Positions 12,769-24,900 of a stretch of DNA of 64,000 bases are shown in pieces; position 1 is the stretch's first letter, and the number at the start of each line of letters is the position of its first letter. Both the position numbers and the translations under genes were made by a program. The stretch spans positions 25,759,475-25,823,474 of the forward strand of contig NC_079375.1 in assembly GCF_021018895.1 (NCBI RefSeq). The letters are read 5' to 3'. The notes beneath the pieces were generated by a model. That model worked only from the letters and a program-made list of their open reading frames with translations, was not told where the DNA came from and did not search any database. The stretch comes from Seriola aureovittata. Its lineage: Eukaryota > Chordata > Actinopteri > Carangiformes > Carangidae.

Positions 12769-12993
12769 TCATAGCCTGGTCTGGGCCTCGGGGATGTAGA
12801 TCTCGATGCTGTCGGCGCTCTCCGTGGCAGAGTTCTGCCGTACGGACGCGGCTCTCTTGGCGGCCATCAGGCGCTTCCTGGCTTCCTGCCGCTGCTTCTC
12901 TGAGCTCTCCAGGGAGCGGTCTCTGGCCAGGGGGGGGTGGTGGTGGGGGCCCTTGGGTGGCTTTTTTGGCACTGGAGGTGGGAGCCGCCTCTC
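12769..12993 (-). CDS. dlgap1: dlgap1 coding exon 14 (C-terminus, Shank PDZ ligand)
   Basis: Acceptor CTCCCACCAG|GAGAGG, 225 nt including TGA at 12771-12769. It encodes ERRLPPPVPKKPPKGPHHHP, RDRSLESSEKQRQEARKRLM, AAKRAASVRQNSATESADSI and EIYIPEAQTRL. The final QTRL is the class I PDZ ligand that binds Shank. The ending is virtually invariant across DLGAP1-4. A (CA)n tract begins 14 nt after the stop on the sense strand. Confidence 0.95.
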   Translation of the reverse strand, partial: ERRLPPPVPKKPPKGPHHHPPLARDRSLESSEKQRQEARKRLMAAKRAASVRQNSATESADSIEIYIPEAQTRL

Positions 12994-15900
12994 CTGGTGG
13001 GAGAGGACGTAGGGGAAGGAGGGTGGGGGAGGGGCAGAACATTTCAGGAAATAGACAGACGTGTGTGTGTGTGTGTGTGTTTTGGTTTGATGTGATAAGT
13101 AAAGCAGATTTTTGTCATTCGTTTCAGTCTCTGCTCTTCCTTCTGCTTCTTCTTCTTCTCTATCACATAAACTCTTCTTTGCTGTACATGGATCTACAGC
13201 TGCAGCTCCTGTACGTTCCTCCTGTCAGACGTGTGCTCGTGCGTGACACCGCTCTGCTGTCATACATGCAGATATTTTAGCGTTATAAAAAGGCAATATT
13301 TTAATTCTTTGCATGCAAGTCTATCTGGTGGCAGGATCTGTATTTTTTTTTAATTTAACTGTACACTGACGTGGCTCCACTTTCACTGTTATGCAGATGA
13401 CAAAATGCTCTATCAGACGTCCTTAAAGGATAATCCTGGTTTACAGGGTCCACAGCCTCTCTCCTGCAGATCTGTCTGAGTAACTTCAACCATGTCTTCA
13501 TCTAAACCATCGACTCGTCTTCTACATCCTGTTCCCACCAGGATGTTTAATCTTTAAATCAAAACTTGTATGTTAGATCTGATCAACTTATATTTATTAA
13601 CAGGTTATGTTAATGAGCTTTTAAGGTTGCAGTAATTAAAACTCTACTTGATTCAGACTTCCTCATGGCCTCAGACAATGGACTCGTCTCTACACTCGTC
13701 CTACTAGATCTTAGCGCTGCATCGATCACAGGATCTAGAGGAACCGCACAAGGCCGGTTTGAGTCAGACTTATCAGATAGATTCCAGTTTGTTCATCTTA
13801 ACATTGACTCATGGAGTTCCACATGGTTCTGTGCTTGTGGACGGATACTTTCCACCTTGTATATGCTTCCTTTAGACGGTATTATCAGGAAGCGACAGAC
13901 AAATGTCCGATGTTACGCAGACGACACCCATCTGTATTTATCTATGAAGCCAGATGTCTTGACCTGGATGACCTGTCACTTTTAAACTGATGTTATTGTA
14001 CTTGGCCCTAAACACCTCAGAAATACATGATCTGATAACATAGTTACCCTGGACAGAGCTATGAACATTAGACCCATGTTGTCATAAACCAGATATATCC
14101 TTTAAGAAGGTGAGCACACTCCTTTTACAGGACCTAAAGCCACCAGATATCAAAATGTAATATAATTTAAATTATTTAAAAGTCTGATAAAATCTTTGTT
14201 GGACCTGAAACTGCAAGTTCAGCTGAAAGTTTTATTTTTAAGCATAGTCCAGCAATTATGTCGTTAATTGACTGTTTTCAGTCAACTAAACTTTAACAAG
14301 CTTTCTACATCTGTGGTTAGTCCTCTCTCAACTACTGTAGTTACCTGTTTAACAGGTTAAACAGGTAAAGCAGCTGTAGACAGCAGCTAGTTCTAGTTTT
14401 AGCTTCCCTGTCACATTCTGCATTCACTTATTTATTGCTGATTTTTGAAACGGTACTCTGCGCTGAGCTGAGCCAGGAAAGACGAAGGTAACCTCTCGTT
14501 CATCGCACCCATGTCTTCACTGCTGCTGGTTGTATCTGCCTCTTCACTGTTGCTGCTGCAGTTAGTGAATGTGTTACCGACGTCCTGTGTAAAGAGTGAG
14601 CTCCAAAAACGCAGAATGTTCTTTTGGAGAAGGAACATTAGCCGCTCTCCCTCCTGTCCATCTATCGTAACAACACACAGAACAACAAAACCACACACGG
14701 TGAGGAGGCTGCAGCCGGCAGATGGAAGGAAGGAAATAAGGAAGGAAGGAGGGAGGGGAAACATGGACGGACGGATGGAAAAACAAGACTTGATGGATCT
14801 ACGGAGGCCCAGAGGTGTCAAAGGCCCTGTGGTGTTGGCATTGCAGTTATGCTGACTGATGCATGGCTGTTTGCAAGCGCCTTCACTGTCAACACAAAAA
14901 AAGCACAAGAAAAGAAAAAGACAACAATGAGAGCAGATGAGGAAGCGTCAGAGTCAGTATTCACCATGAAGCAAAATCACAACAGACACTGCTGAGAGCG
15001 ACAGAGCAGGCAGACGACACCTGAGACACACACACACCTGAGCATGAGCAGAGGGAGAAGTACCTGAGCTAACCAGGGTGATGACGGATATTTGACCGTT
15101 TGGGTAATTCCGATGTGCATGCTGATTGGCTGAAAGGGCGGGGGCTACCTGGAGGCTCACGTCATGTACAAATATTGCACTTACTGCCAGACACAGAGGA
15201 GGCAAGTTTACCCTCTGAGGTCGACGGATGTTTCCATTAATATCTTTGTGATAACACAGAGAAGTAGAAATCTTGGTGAATGTTGTTAGAATCTGTCGAC
15301 TCTCCACTTCCTGTTTCATATTCTTACGAGCTACAAGGCCTCTAAGCAGAGTGACAGACAACATGTTTCATTTTAGGCATTTATTATCCATTTATCTGCT
15401 ATTTTACTCACATGTTACTCATGTTTTTATGAACCTAAGACAATTCATCCACATCAGTAAAGGTTTGTTTTCACAAGAATTAAAAAAAAACTGGGCTTCA
15501 ATTTTTCAGCATTTGGTCCAAATGATGTTAAGAGGGTCAGACATTATATAAAGAGCTGAGAAAGTTCTGAATATTGTGATATAAAACACTCGGGTATGAT
15601 GTTATATGCGAGTATCTTAAATAATAATGAGGAAATCGAGAAAATACTCTCAGACCTCAGAGGGTTAATGCTGCCCATGGATATTCCAACTTCTTGGCTT
15701 TTATTTTGAAATATTACCTTTACTTCCTAGTCACCTGAATACCTTTCTTCTTTATTCAATTCAAAGAGCAAAAATGAAAAAGAAAGGAATTTGTTTCTTC
15801 TGATTTGATGTTCTGACAATAGAACCTTGTTTTTATGTTTTTACTCGTCTGCATCGTTTCAGTTTTAAATGATCGTTTCGGTTTTAAATGATCGTTTCAG

Positions 15901-18900
15901 TTTTAAATGAAAAGGTGTCAGTGTGGACGCAGCCTCAGAGGAAATGAGATTTGTAAATGTCTTTGATAAGAGAGAATAACAGCTCAGTGAGCGTAGATGA
16001 AACATCCACGTCGCCCGTGAAGGGAAGGAACCAGCTCACATTAACCCTGGTGTTATTCCCTGGTCAGCCCGGCGGCACCCGAAGCTCGAGTGTGTTTGTA
16101 CCTTTCTCTCGGGGGGGTCCAGGGGTCTCCAGTTGTTGGCTCTGAGCTGGTGAAGCTCATCGAACTTCAGGCTTATGTTCTCGATCGACAGCTGCAGCAT
16201 GTCCCAAAACCCGGCCAGGTCCGAGGCCACGGGGCGGGGGTGGGCGTTGGGGTTCTGCGACAGTAGAAGAAGAAGAAGTTTCACAGGTGAGAGGAAAGAG
16301 GACGAGGAGGAAAGGAAGTTGTTTATAGACGTTGGGTTTGTTTGAAGAGCAGAGAAGAAGAAGAAAGATGAAGATGTGATTTACAGGTACATCATGAGGA
16401 GAAACCCTTGTTCATCAGTATTTAATCTGATGTTTGATTCCTTTCATTCATCAGTTTTTTCCCACTGACTGAATGTTACTGAAGTTAACAGCTGGATCTG
16501 ACGGCGACTGGAGACACTGGTTAACTCCAGATAACTACCTGTCATTTCATCTGTTTAGTGCAACAGGAAGTGTTTCCAGGGGGACACTAAAAAAAGTGAT
16601 GAACCAGGCTGGGGCGCTGTCTCGGTCAAGTTCATTACTTTTTAGTGTCCCCCTGGAAACACTTCCTGTTGTGTCGTGAATGTCTGCAGCTCATGAGTTG
16701 ATGTTTCCTGAAGTTGTCTGTGTGTTGAGCTCGTTCAGGGACGATGCACATTCATCACCTGCCGTCCTCAGGTGTTTGAAACTCTCCAGGAAATAAAGGT
16801 ACAGAGAGACGGACGAGGAAGTGACGAGAGAAAGACGAGCAAACAGGAGGAAGTGAACGTGTGAACATCAATGTAAGTGACTCACCAGGTTTTCCTCACA
16901 CAGCTCCCGGAACTGCTGAAACTTCTGAGACATCAGAAGCTGAGCACTTCCCACAGCACTCCTCATCTTCCCCAGGACTGTGAGCAGAGACACAGACACA
17001 GAGACAGAGGTTAGACAGAGAGACAGACACAGAGACAGAGAGAGACACAGAGACAGAGGTTAGACAGAGAGACAGAGAGAGACGAGAGACAGAGAGACGA
17101 GAGACAGAGACAGAGAGAGAGACAGAGACAGAGGTGAGACGGAGACAGAGGTGAGACGGAGACGATTACTGGAGCAGGACATCAGGTCCAGGTCTGTGTG
17201 ATGGTTCTTGACTCAGCGTCATGTGACTGTGGATCAGTTACTAATGAAACTGACTGAACGTCTCATCGTCTCTGTCTCCTGGACACTTTCTATACAACTG
17301 AACTGAGAGTCTCCAGTTCAGTTTCCTATAAAACAGTGAAACCTGCTGCTGCAGTTTAGTTTGTATAGAAACATAATATTCAGGAGGTTTGTTTAATCAT
17401 CTATATATTCTGTTGTTACACCCTCCTCCTCCTGCTCCTCCTCCTCCTCCTGCTCCTCCTCCTCCTGCTCTTCCTCCTCCTCCTGCTCCTCCTCCTCCTG
17501 CTCTTCCTCCTCCTCCTGCTCCTCCTCCTCCTCCTGCTCTTCCTCCTCCTGCTCTTCCTCCTCCTCCTGCTCCTCCTCATCCTGCTCCTCCTCCTCTCCT
17601 CCTGCTCCTCCTTCTCCTCCTCATCCTGCTCCTCCTCCTCTCCTCATCCTGCTCCTCCTCCTCCTCCTGCTGCTCCTCCTTCTCCTCCTCATCCTGCTCC
17701 TCCTCCTCTCCTCTCCTCCTGCTCCTCCTGTTCCTGTTCCTCCTCCTCCTCCTGCTCTTCCTCCTGCTCCTCCTCCTGCTCCTCCTCCTCCTGCTCCTAC
17801 TCATCCTGCTCCTGCTGCTCTTCCTCCTGCTCCTCCTCCTGCTCCTCCTCCTCCTCTCCTCCTCCTCCTGCTCCTACTTCTCCTCCTCCTACACCTGTAA
17901 CCTGGACATGATGAAGACATGATGAAGACATGAGGACTCAGACACGTACTGTCCTCAGGCAGGTCGTTCTCCCGCTGGTCCAGCTCCATCTGCCGACACC
18001 AGCCCTCCATGCGGTCGGTCTCCGCCTGCAGCAGCTTCAGGAACCAGCGTCCGTCTCTCTGACACACTGAGCGCTGCACCACCTGCCGTTCAAACAGCCA
18101 CCCATGAAGAGACTCACCTGGACAGGTAGACTGTACACTCACAGTGATGTAACAAAGACAATAATGTGGATACAGTCACAGAGTTAATATTATATTGATT
18201 GATTCATTTTACATGAGCAACCCCCCCCCCCCCAGCTACATCTACAGACACAAACTGTAACTTTTTATTAAACATATTATCGTAACTTTTAAAATCTAAA
18301 TAAATGATAAATAAAAATATATACAATTATAAATACCAAAATAAAGTAAAAAGAAAAGAAACAGTCTCTCTCTTTCTTTATATAAATAATAATAATAATA
18401 ATAATAACACAATCAAATTAATAAACTGCACAAATCCTTCATCCCACAAACAGATAAACAAGAGAACTGAATCATTACACTATTACACTCTTCATCTGAA
18501 GCCTGACGACCTTTCCTGCTTTCCTTGATGCAAAGTCATCAATTATCACCAAAATGATATACAATCATAAATACCTAAATACAGTGACAAGAAAGAAAAT
18601 ATTCTCTCTCTCTCTCTAAGAAAGAAATAGATATAGATATAGATATCTATATAAACATGACACACACAGACTCGTTTATTATTGTTAACGATTTCCCACA
18701 ACCCAGATTCTGTGTGTGTGGGGGCCGTCACAGGAAAAATAAAAAAGCATTTCCTTGATTTCACGTTTTAACAGACATTAAAAATAGGACTCGTAAAAAG
18801 AATTTATAAATGAAGGATTAATCCATTAACAAACACGGATTGATGTGAAAAACTGTTCGGCTAAACAATCTCTCCTCAGGCTGCGAACGTCACGTCCCCT

Positions 18901-21900
18901 CGACTTACTCCCTCTGAGTCACGGAGCTTTATCTCCCTCTTTATTTCTGTCACAGCAGCTCGGCTCTGATCACACGACAGCTGTGTTAGCGTCGTCTAAT
19001 TGTTTGACGGTTCGTGTTTCTGTTGTCGTCTGCAGCTCTTCTCTTTACAGCCGGTAACAACAAACGGAGCGGAGCAGACAGCGAAGCTTCGGTGCAGGAG
19101 GAGGCCTTGGTGTAAGTGCTACCCACTACATCCATTCAATAAGTGAAGGACATCAGGTAAGGAAGAAGTGCTTCAGCTGCCTTTCATTGTGCCGTGCTGT
19201 ATCGTATAACAACAGCAGAGCAGCTGAGGCTTCGTTTACACTCGTCACTTCAAGTGTCTCACGTCCAGAATCCAGATTTAACTTCTACTGAGACACACGT
19301 ATGAAATGTCATCAGGTTTGGACCATAGACTGTAAATAAAGATGGACATCGCCTCTGTGACCTCACCCACAGGTTTCTGAAGCTCAGAGTGAGCTGCTCC
19401 ACCGTCGCCATCTTGGCAGTGTCTGACTCCGCCCCCTAACTCCCACATAATCCAAAAATGGTCAAAGAGGCGGGGGCGTGTGTGGAGCTGAGACTTGGGT
19501 GCATACACTCTCGTTAGCATTGTTAGCACAGCTGGGCGTCATGCTCGAAGGCTAATCCAAGGTGAATTCATTTACTGGCTAATTAGCTAGTAAACGAGCT
19601 AAGCTAACATTCGAGGTATATGCTGAGCACAGACAGATACCTGCTAATTAGTTACTAGAAAAACGCAGAGGAGACAGCTAGCAAACTCTGACGGCACCCA
19701 CCTGTCACTCAAAGAGGCCACGCCCTCAGCTCTCTATAACTTTAGTCCTTAATAAAATGTGAACAGGTGAGTTGTATAAACAGGTGTCATGAAGGAGGAA
19801 ATTAGCTCTAGAGACCAAAACTGTCTTTGTACCAGGCTGAAAACAAAAGTTTTGACCATGTAAACCAGAAGTCAGAAGTCAGTTTGTCCTTCAGCCAACT
19901 TTTTCTAATCCATTAGATGGCGGCCAGAAAATAATCAAAGGCTAATTTAAGATATTGATCTGGTAAAAAGATCATATGATCATCTTTTTTGGTAGAATCG
20001 CAATCCATCATCTGCATTCTGTTTTCTGCTCTGATTTTATTCTGAAAGTCCTGACAGGAAGTTGTGATTATTTCCGCTGCTTTGACGCTTCTTTGGGATG
20101 TTTGTGAGCTCGTCCACAAACAGCCACATATTAAACGTTTGACTGATTTTCTTCATGTTGCACATCATATATCTGCTCCGTCAGAGGTTTGTCAAGCGAG
20201 CAACAGAACCTTTGATACTTCCTTTCCGAACTTTTCAGAATAAAAGCTCACAATAGCTTGAAATAAAGCATTAGTGCAACAGACTCTCTTTTATCTTCTT
20301 GGCAAAATCTCTAAAGAGGAAGTGATTCTGCAGGTAACTGTTGCTGTTTTATTTTAGATTTTAAAAAATCATATTGTCAAAATAAGACACAGGAAGAGAT
20401 GAATATATCTGTGTGTTCAGATCATATCCACGTACCTCCAGTATAGTGGAGCTGTTGAAGTTGACATCGAGGGGGTCGTCTGTGACGCTGTCTATCCAGG
20501 GGTCTGGAGGGGGGAGGATGGACGGGTCAAAGCCCACATCCTCGTAGTCGTCGGAGGCACAGGCGTGGTAGTGGTTCCCTGAGCCCTGGATGCTGACGGT
20601 GGAGGTGGCGGCATCGCGGGAGTATTGACGAGAGAGGGCACCAGACGACAGCACCTCCAGGTCGGTGTCTGGGGAGTCCAGAGGGGTGTCCAGCAAGTCG
20701 GGCATGTCCAGATCTGCCTGGATGGGGTGATGGGTAAATCTCAGTGACTGGCTGAATGAACCATGTTTGGTACCGAGCCTGTCCGATAAAAGTTACAGTT
20801 CTGAACAAACAGGACAGAGTGTTCCACCTGACGTGTTGGGTAACTCTTTGTTTTGGTGCTTTGCTTCTTTTGCCAAAAGGCGTCTGTTTCTACGTTATTT
20901 CTTAAATTCATCTTTTAAAGGGAACTGACATAAAGATAAAACCCAAGTGTTTTACATCACAACTTTCAGATCATTCTCAGCTCTTTCTATAATGATATGA
21001 ACTGATCATTTGAACCAAATGCTGAAAACTTGACGCCTAGTTTTTGAAATTCGTCAAACATTTTGTGAAAACAAACCTTTACGAATTGTTTTGGTGCTTG
21101 AAATGTTTTCACCAAAGTCTCTAGGTTCATAAAAATAGTCAAACATATGAGTGAAATATTGTCGTCTCACAAGAATATAGAAACAGGAAGTGGAGAGTCG
21201 ACAGATTCTAACAACATTTAAACCAGATTTCTGCTCTGAACTATCACAAAGATTTTAATACTAACATCCGTCGACCTGAGAGGGTTAAACCGGTTCATGG
21301 TTCAGTTCTGACTCTCAGCTCCTGGTTCAGGTTTAAGGTCCTGGTCCTGCCCTCTCCTCAGGAATCATATTTTACACCTTCGGGACTTCGATCACAGTCT
21401 CTCTGTCCTTTCTGTCTCTAAAGTAATATTCACAGCATGTGCATCAGGGTTCAGGTTTATCCTGGATGAAGCCCGGATCTTTCCCGCCCTGATGACCACA
21501 TGTCCATCGCTGGGTTCAGTGGAGAGTCAAGGGAAGAATCTCCACTGTGAGGGAAACACGTCATCTCTGGTTCAAGTATCTACTATCAGGGACGTCGGTG
21601 AAACACTCGACATTCAAACAGAGAAATGAAAGGACTCGTACAGACGTTCGCTCTCAACAATAAGAATGGAAGAAATGCATCAGTTATGAACCCGCATGTT
21701 GCAGCGGAGGTTATTCTCACACTACACAGAGATCAGATCGTCTGTTATTAATAAATGAAGATTTTTATTATAAGCGTCAAACACCTAAAGGAGCCCAGTC
21801 GTCACGGACAACTTCCACTACATTTCATTAAACCATCAGTTTGGAGATAAATTGTTAAGAGCAGTGAACAGACAGGAGAAACAAACAGTGTCACAATGAG

Positions 21901-24900
21901 AGGTGTAACGTCACAGCAGCAGGTGAGACTTACCTGAACAGCTGCTGTCACACTGTTGGAGCGCTGGAACCGACGATACCTGAGGAAAACAAACCGTCAA
22001 TAATCAACTGTCACATTCTCACATTACTCCTCAGTGTTAATGATCACTGTGAGCACCCACAATGAACAACAAAAATCAAAAATCCAGAACAAAGGGGGCG
22101 TCGTGGTCTAATCAGGCGCCCCATGTGTAGAGGCTACAGTCCTCGCTGCAGTTGGCCCCGGTTCGAATCCCGCATCGGACGGCCTTTCGCTGCATGTCAT
22201 TCCCCCTCTCTGCCTCCCCGTTTCCTGTCTCTCTCCACTATACTATCAAATAAAGGCATAAAAAGCCCAAAAAAATATACTTTAAAAAAAAAAAAAAATC
22301 CAGAACAAAGATCCAAAACAACAAAGGGAGTGAGCTTTCGACCTCTACATGGTCTTCCTCAATGGGTGTGTTGTTCTTGGTCGAGGATCCTGCTTCTGAT
22401 TTTCACTGATTCATAGAGAGGAGGGAGTGTCCGCATGGCTTCATCAGGCCGCGACCTTCAGCACACATGGTTCCGGGCGTGAAGCGGTTGGACTGAGAGT
22501 CAGGACGTCCAAGTCCAAAGCGGTGGTTCTCTGATGGGAGCTGAACCCGAAGGCAACACTCTTGATTTACCAGGCGACATACGTTCCAACCATCGCCGCC
22601 ATAGTCGTGAGCTCTGACCACAAATGAATGCGATCTGATCTGATGAAGACGCCTCTGGGGTTAGGGTTACCTGGGGACCCTGGGGTGGACTCATCACATC
22701 CCAATGAGCCTGGGAATGTTTTAGGATGTGCAGGATGAGGACGTCTGGGCCGTCTCACTTTGCCTGCTACACTCAGCAGCGTTCATCAGAATTCATAGCG
22801 GAGGATAACCTCGGCAGATGAGCGCGTGGGTGTTTGTTTGTGACCAGAGAGAGAAATAATTACACGACAGTCGGAAATGACTCAGCTAGATCTCCAAATC
22901 TGTTCAAACCGGCGTCTGAAGGAAGACACACCGCATGTAGCATCAGTGACTGAATATATCATCTCATCAGATTACAGTGTTTAATCATGGTGACTAATTA
23001 AAAATCATAAATAAAAGCCAGTGATGTCAGCAGTGCATGAAAAGACGAAGAGTCCAGTCTCCTAGCCCACGTTATCATGAAACAGCAAACCAACAAAACT
23101 ACCAACAACACATCCGTTAAAGGCTCTGACCGTTTCCTGTCAGCAGCAGGAGGGCATCCGTCACATGTTTATAATACAAGAGGTTATAACACGTCCTCTG
23201 AGCAGCTACGTCTTCAGGACAGACTGGAGGCTACAGTGATGAGACGCACATGGGCTAGCTGGTTGGCATGCTAACTTCAGTAGATGAAGAAGAAGTGACA
23301 GAGACAAGAGTGAACAGTGGTGTTTGTTTCCACCTCTGGAGACAGATGTTGGTGAGTAAAGGAATGAAGGTTGATGCTGAACTCAGAATGTTTCTTCAGC
23401 TGCTAATGCTAACTTTAGCTATGTAGCGATACCAAAACACACAACTAGCTCCTTTAACTCAGTAACATTAACCAAGAACATCTAAAACAGCTTTTGTGAA
23501 CCGTATGTTAAAATATGATGGTACTTTTAAGTTACATGGTGTTTTGGATTTGGTTCTATTTTATAACAGAGCTAGAACTAGAGTTAAAGGAGCTACTTGT
23601 AAGCTTTGCTATTGCTACATAGCTAATGTTAGCATTAGCAGCTGTTTACTCTCCAGTCTAGAAGAAGAAACGTTGTGAGTTCAGCATCAAACTTCATTCC
23701 TTTACTCACCAACATCTGTCACTAGAAGTGGAAAGCAACACTCTTGTTTTGCTTCTATTTCTATCACATCTTTTCTTCTACTGAAGTTAGCATGCTAACC
23801 AGCTAGCCCCAGCTCATCTCATCACTGTAGCATCCAGTCGGCCCTGAAGAAGTACACTCCCCTCCAAAAGTATTGGAACAGTGAGGCCAATTCCTTTATT
23901 TTTGCTGTAGACTGAAAACATTTGGGTTTGACACCAAAAGATGAATATGAGACAAGAGATCAACATTTCAGCTTTTATTTCCAGGTATTTACATCTGGAT
24001 CTGAACAGCTGCTAATGCTAACGTTAGCCATGTAGCAATAGCAAAACTTACAAATAGCTCCTTTAAAATCAGATGGTTAAGGACTCAGAGGCTCGTCCGT
24101 CCATCATAAACTATGGATGTATTTCTGTTCACAGTCACCTGCTGCACAGTGTTTTTCTTCTTCCTGTTGTCCAGTGTTGCTTCATATTCACTGCAGAATT
24201 TAAACAGTCAAATCTACCACAGAAGAAGAAAAAGATAAAGGAAAAACATGCGCCTCACCCTCTTTCGTCCTCCACCTGCACCCCCACAGAAGTGAACTTG
24301 GACGGGTCCTCTGGATCTGGAACCTCCTCTGGTCCATCCACCTGCAGGAGACAGACGAGGTGAATCTGCATCCTGTGTACGTGACTCACGCCCGTCACTT
24401 CCTCCTCCTCCACACCTGCCTCATAGATACCTGGATGCCTATGGAGAGACATTTGCCCTTCCTGAGTGCTTCTTTCCTGTAGTCGTCCCGGTGGTCGTCT
24501 ACAACCGGCCCCCGGCTCAGGATTGAGGGGACGGGGGTGCTGACCGTCATGGTGCTGTTGCTGACATGCTGACTGGCTGGTCCATGGACCTGCGTGTGAA
24601 CAAAGAGGGCAGACAAGACTCAGAGAAAAGCCAAATGATCAAAGTTCCAACCCATTTCAAACCTGCACAATAACAACACGTCACTAACGAACAATGAAAA
24701 GCACTGACCTGTGCATTGGCAGCTTCTATGGCAGCCGTCAAGGCCTTCATGCTGTCAATGCTCTCTGTTGAGTTGCTGAGCCCTGATTGGATGGTCATGT
24801 CACCCCTGGGTCCCTCCTCCTCCATGTATGCATCCTGGTCGGTTTTAGAAATCATGGAGCAGACGTTGAGCTGTTCAGGTGCCCTTTAATATTCCAACCT

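Noticed and set aside
14432..14908. 158-residue ORF on minus in the last dlgap1 intron, ending SAEYRFKNQQ with AATAAA near the stop, considered as an alternative last exon
   Set aside because: All plausible AG acceptors in it are in phase 1 or 2, while exon 13 ends in phase 0, so it cannot be joined in frame; no family resemblance.
17389..18142. Pro/Leu and Arg/Glu ORFs
   Set aside because: Products of the CCT/GGA simple repeat; only 17950-18082 (exon 11) is coding.
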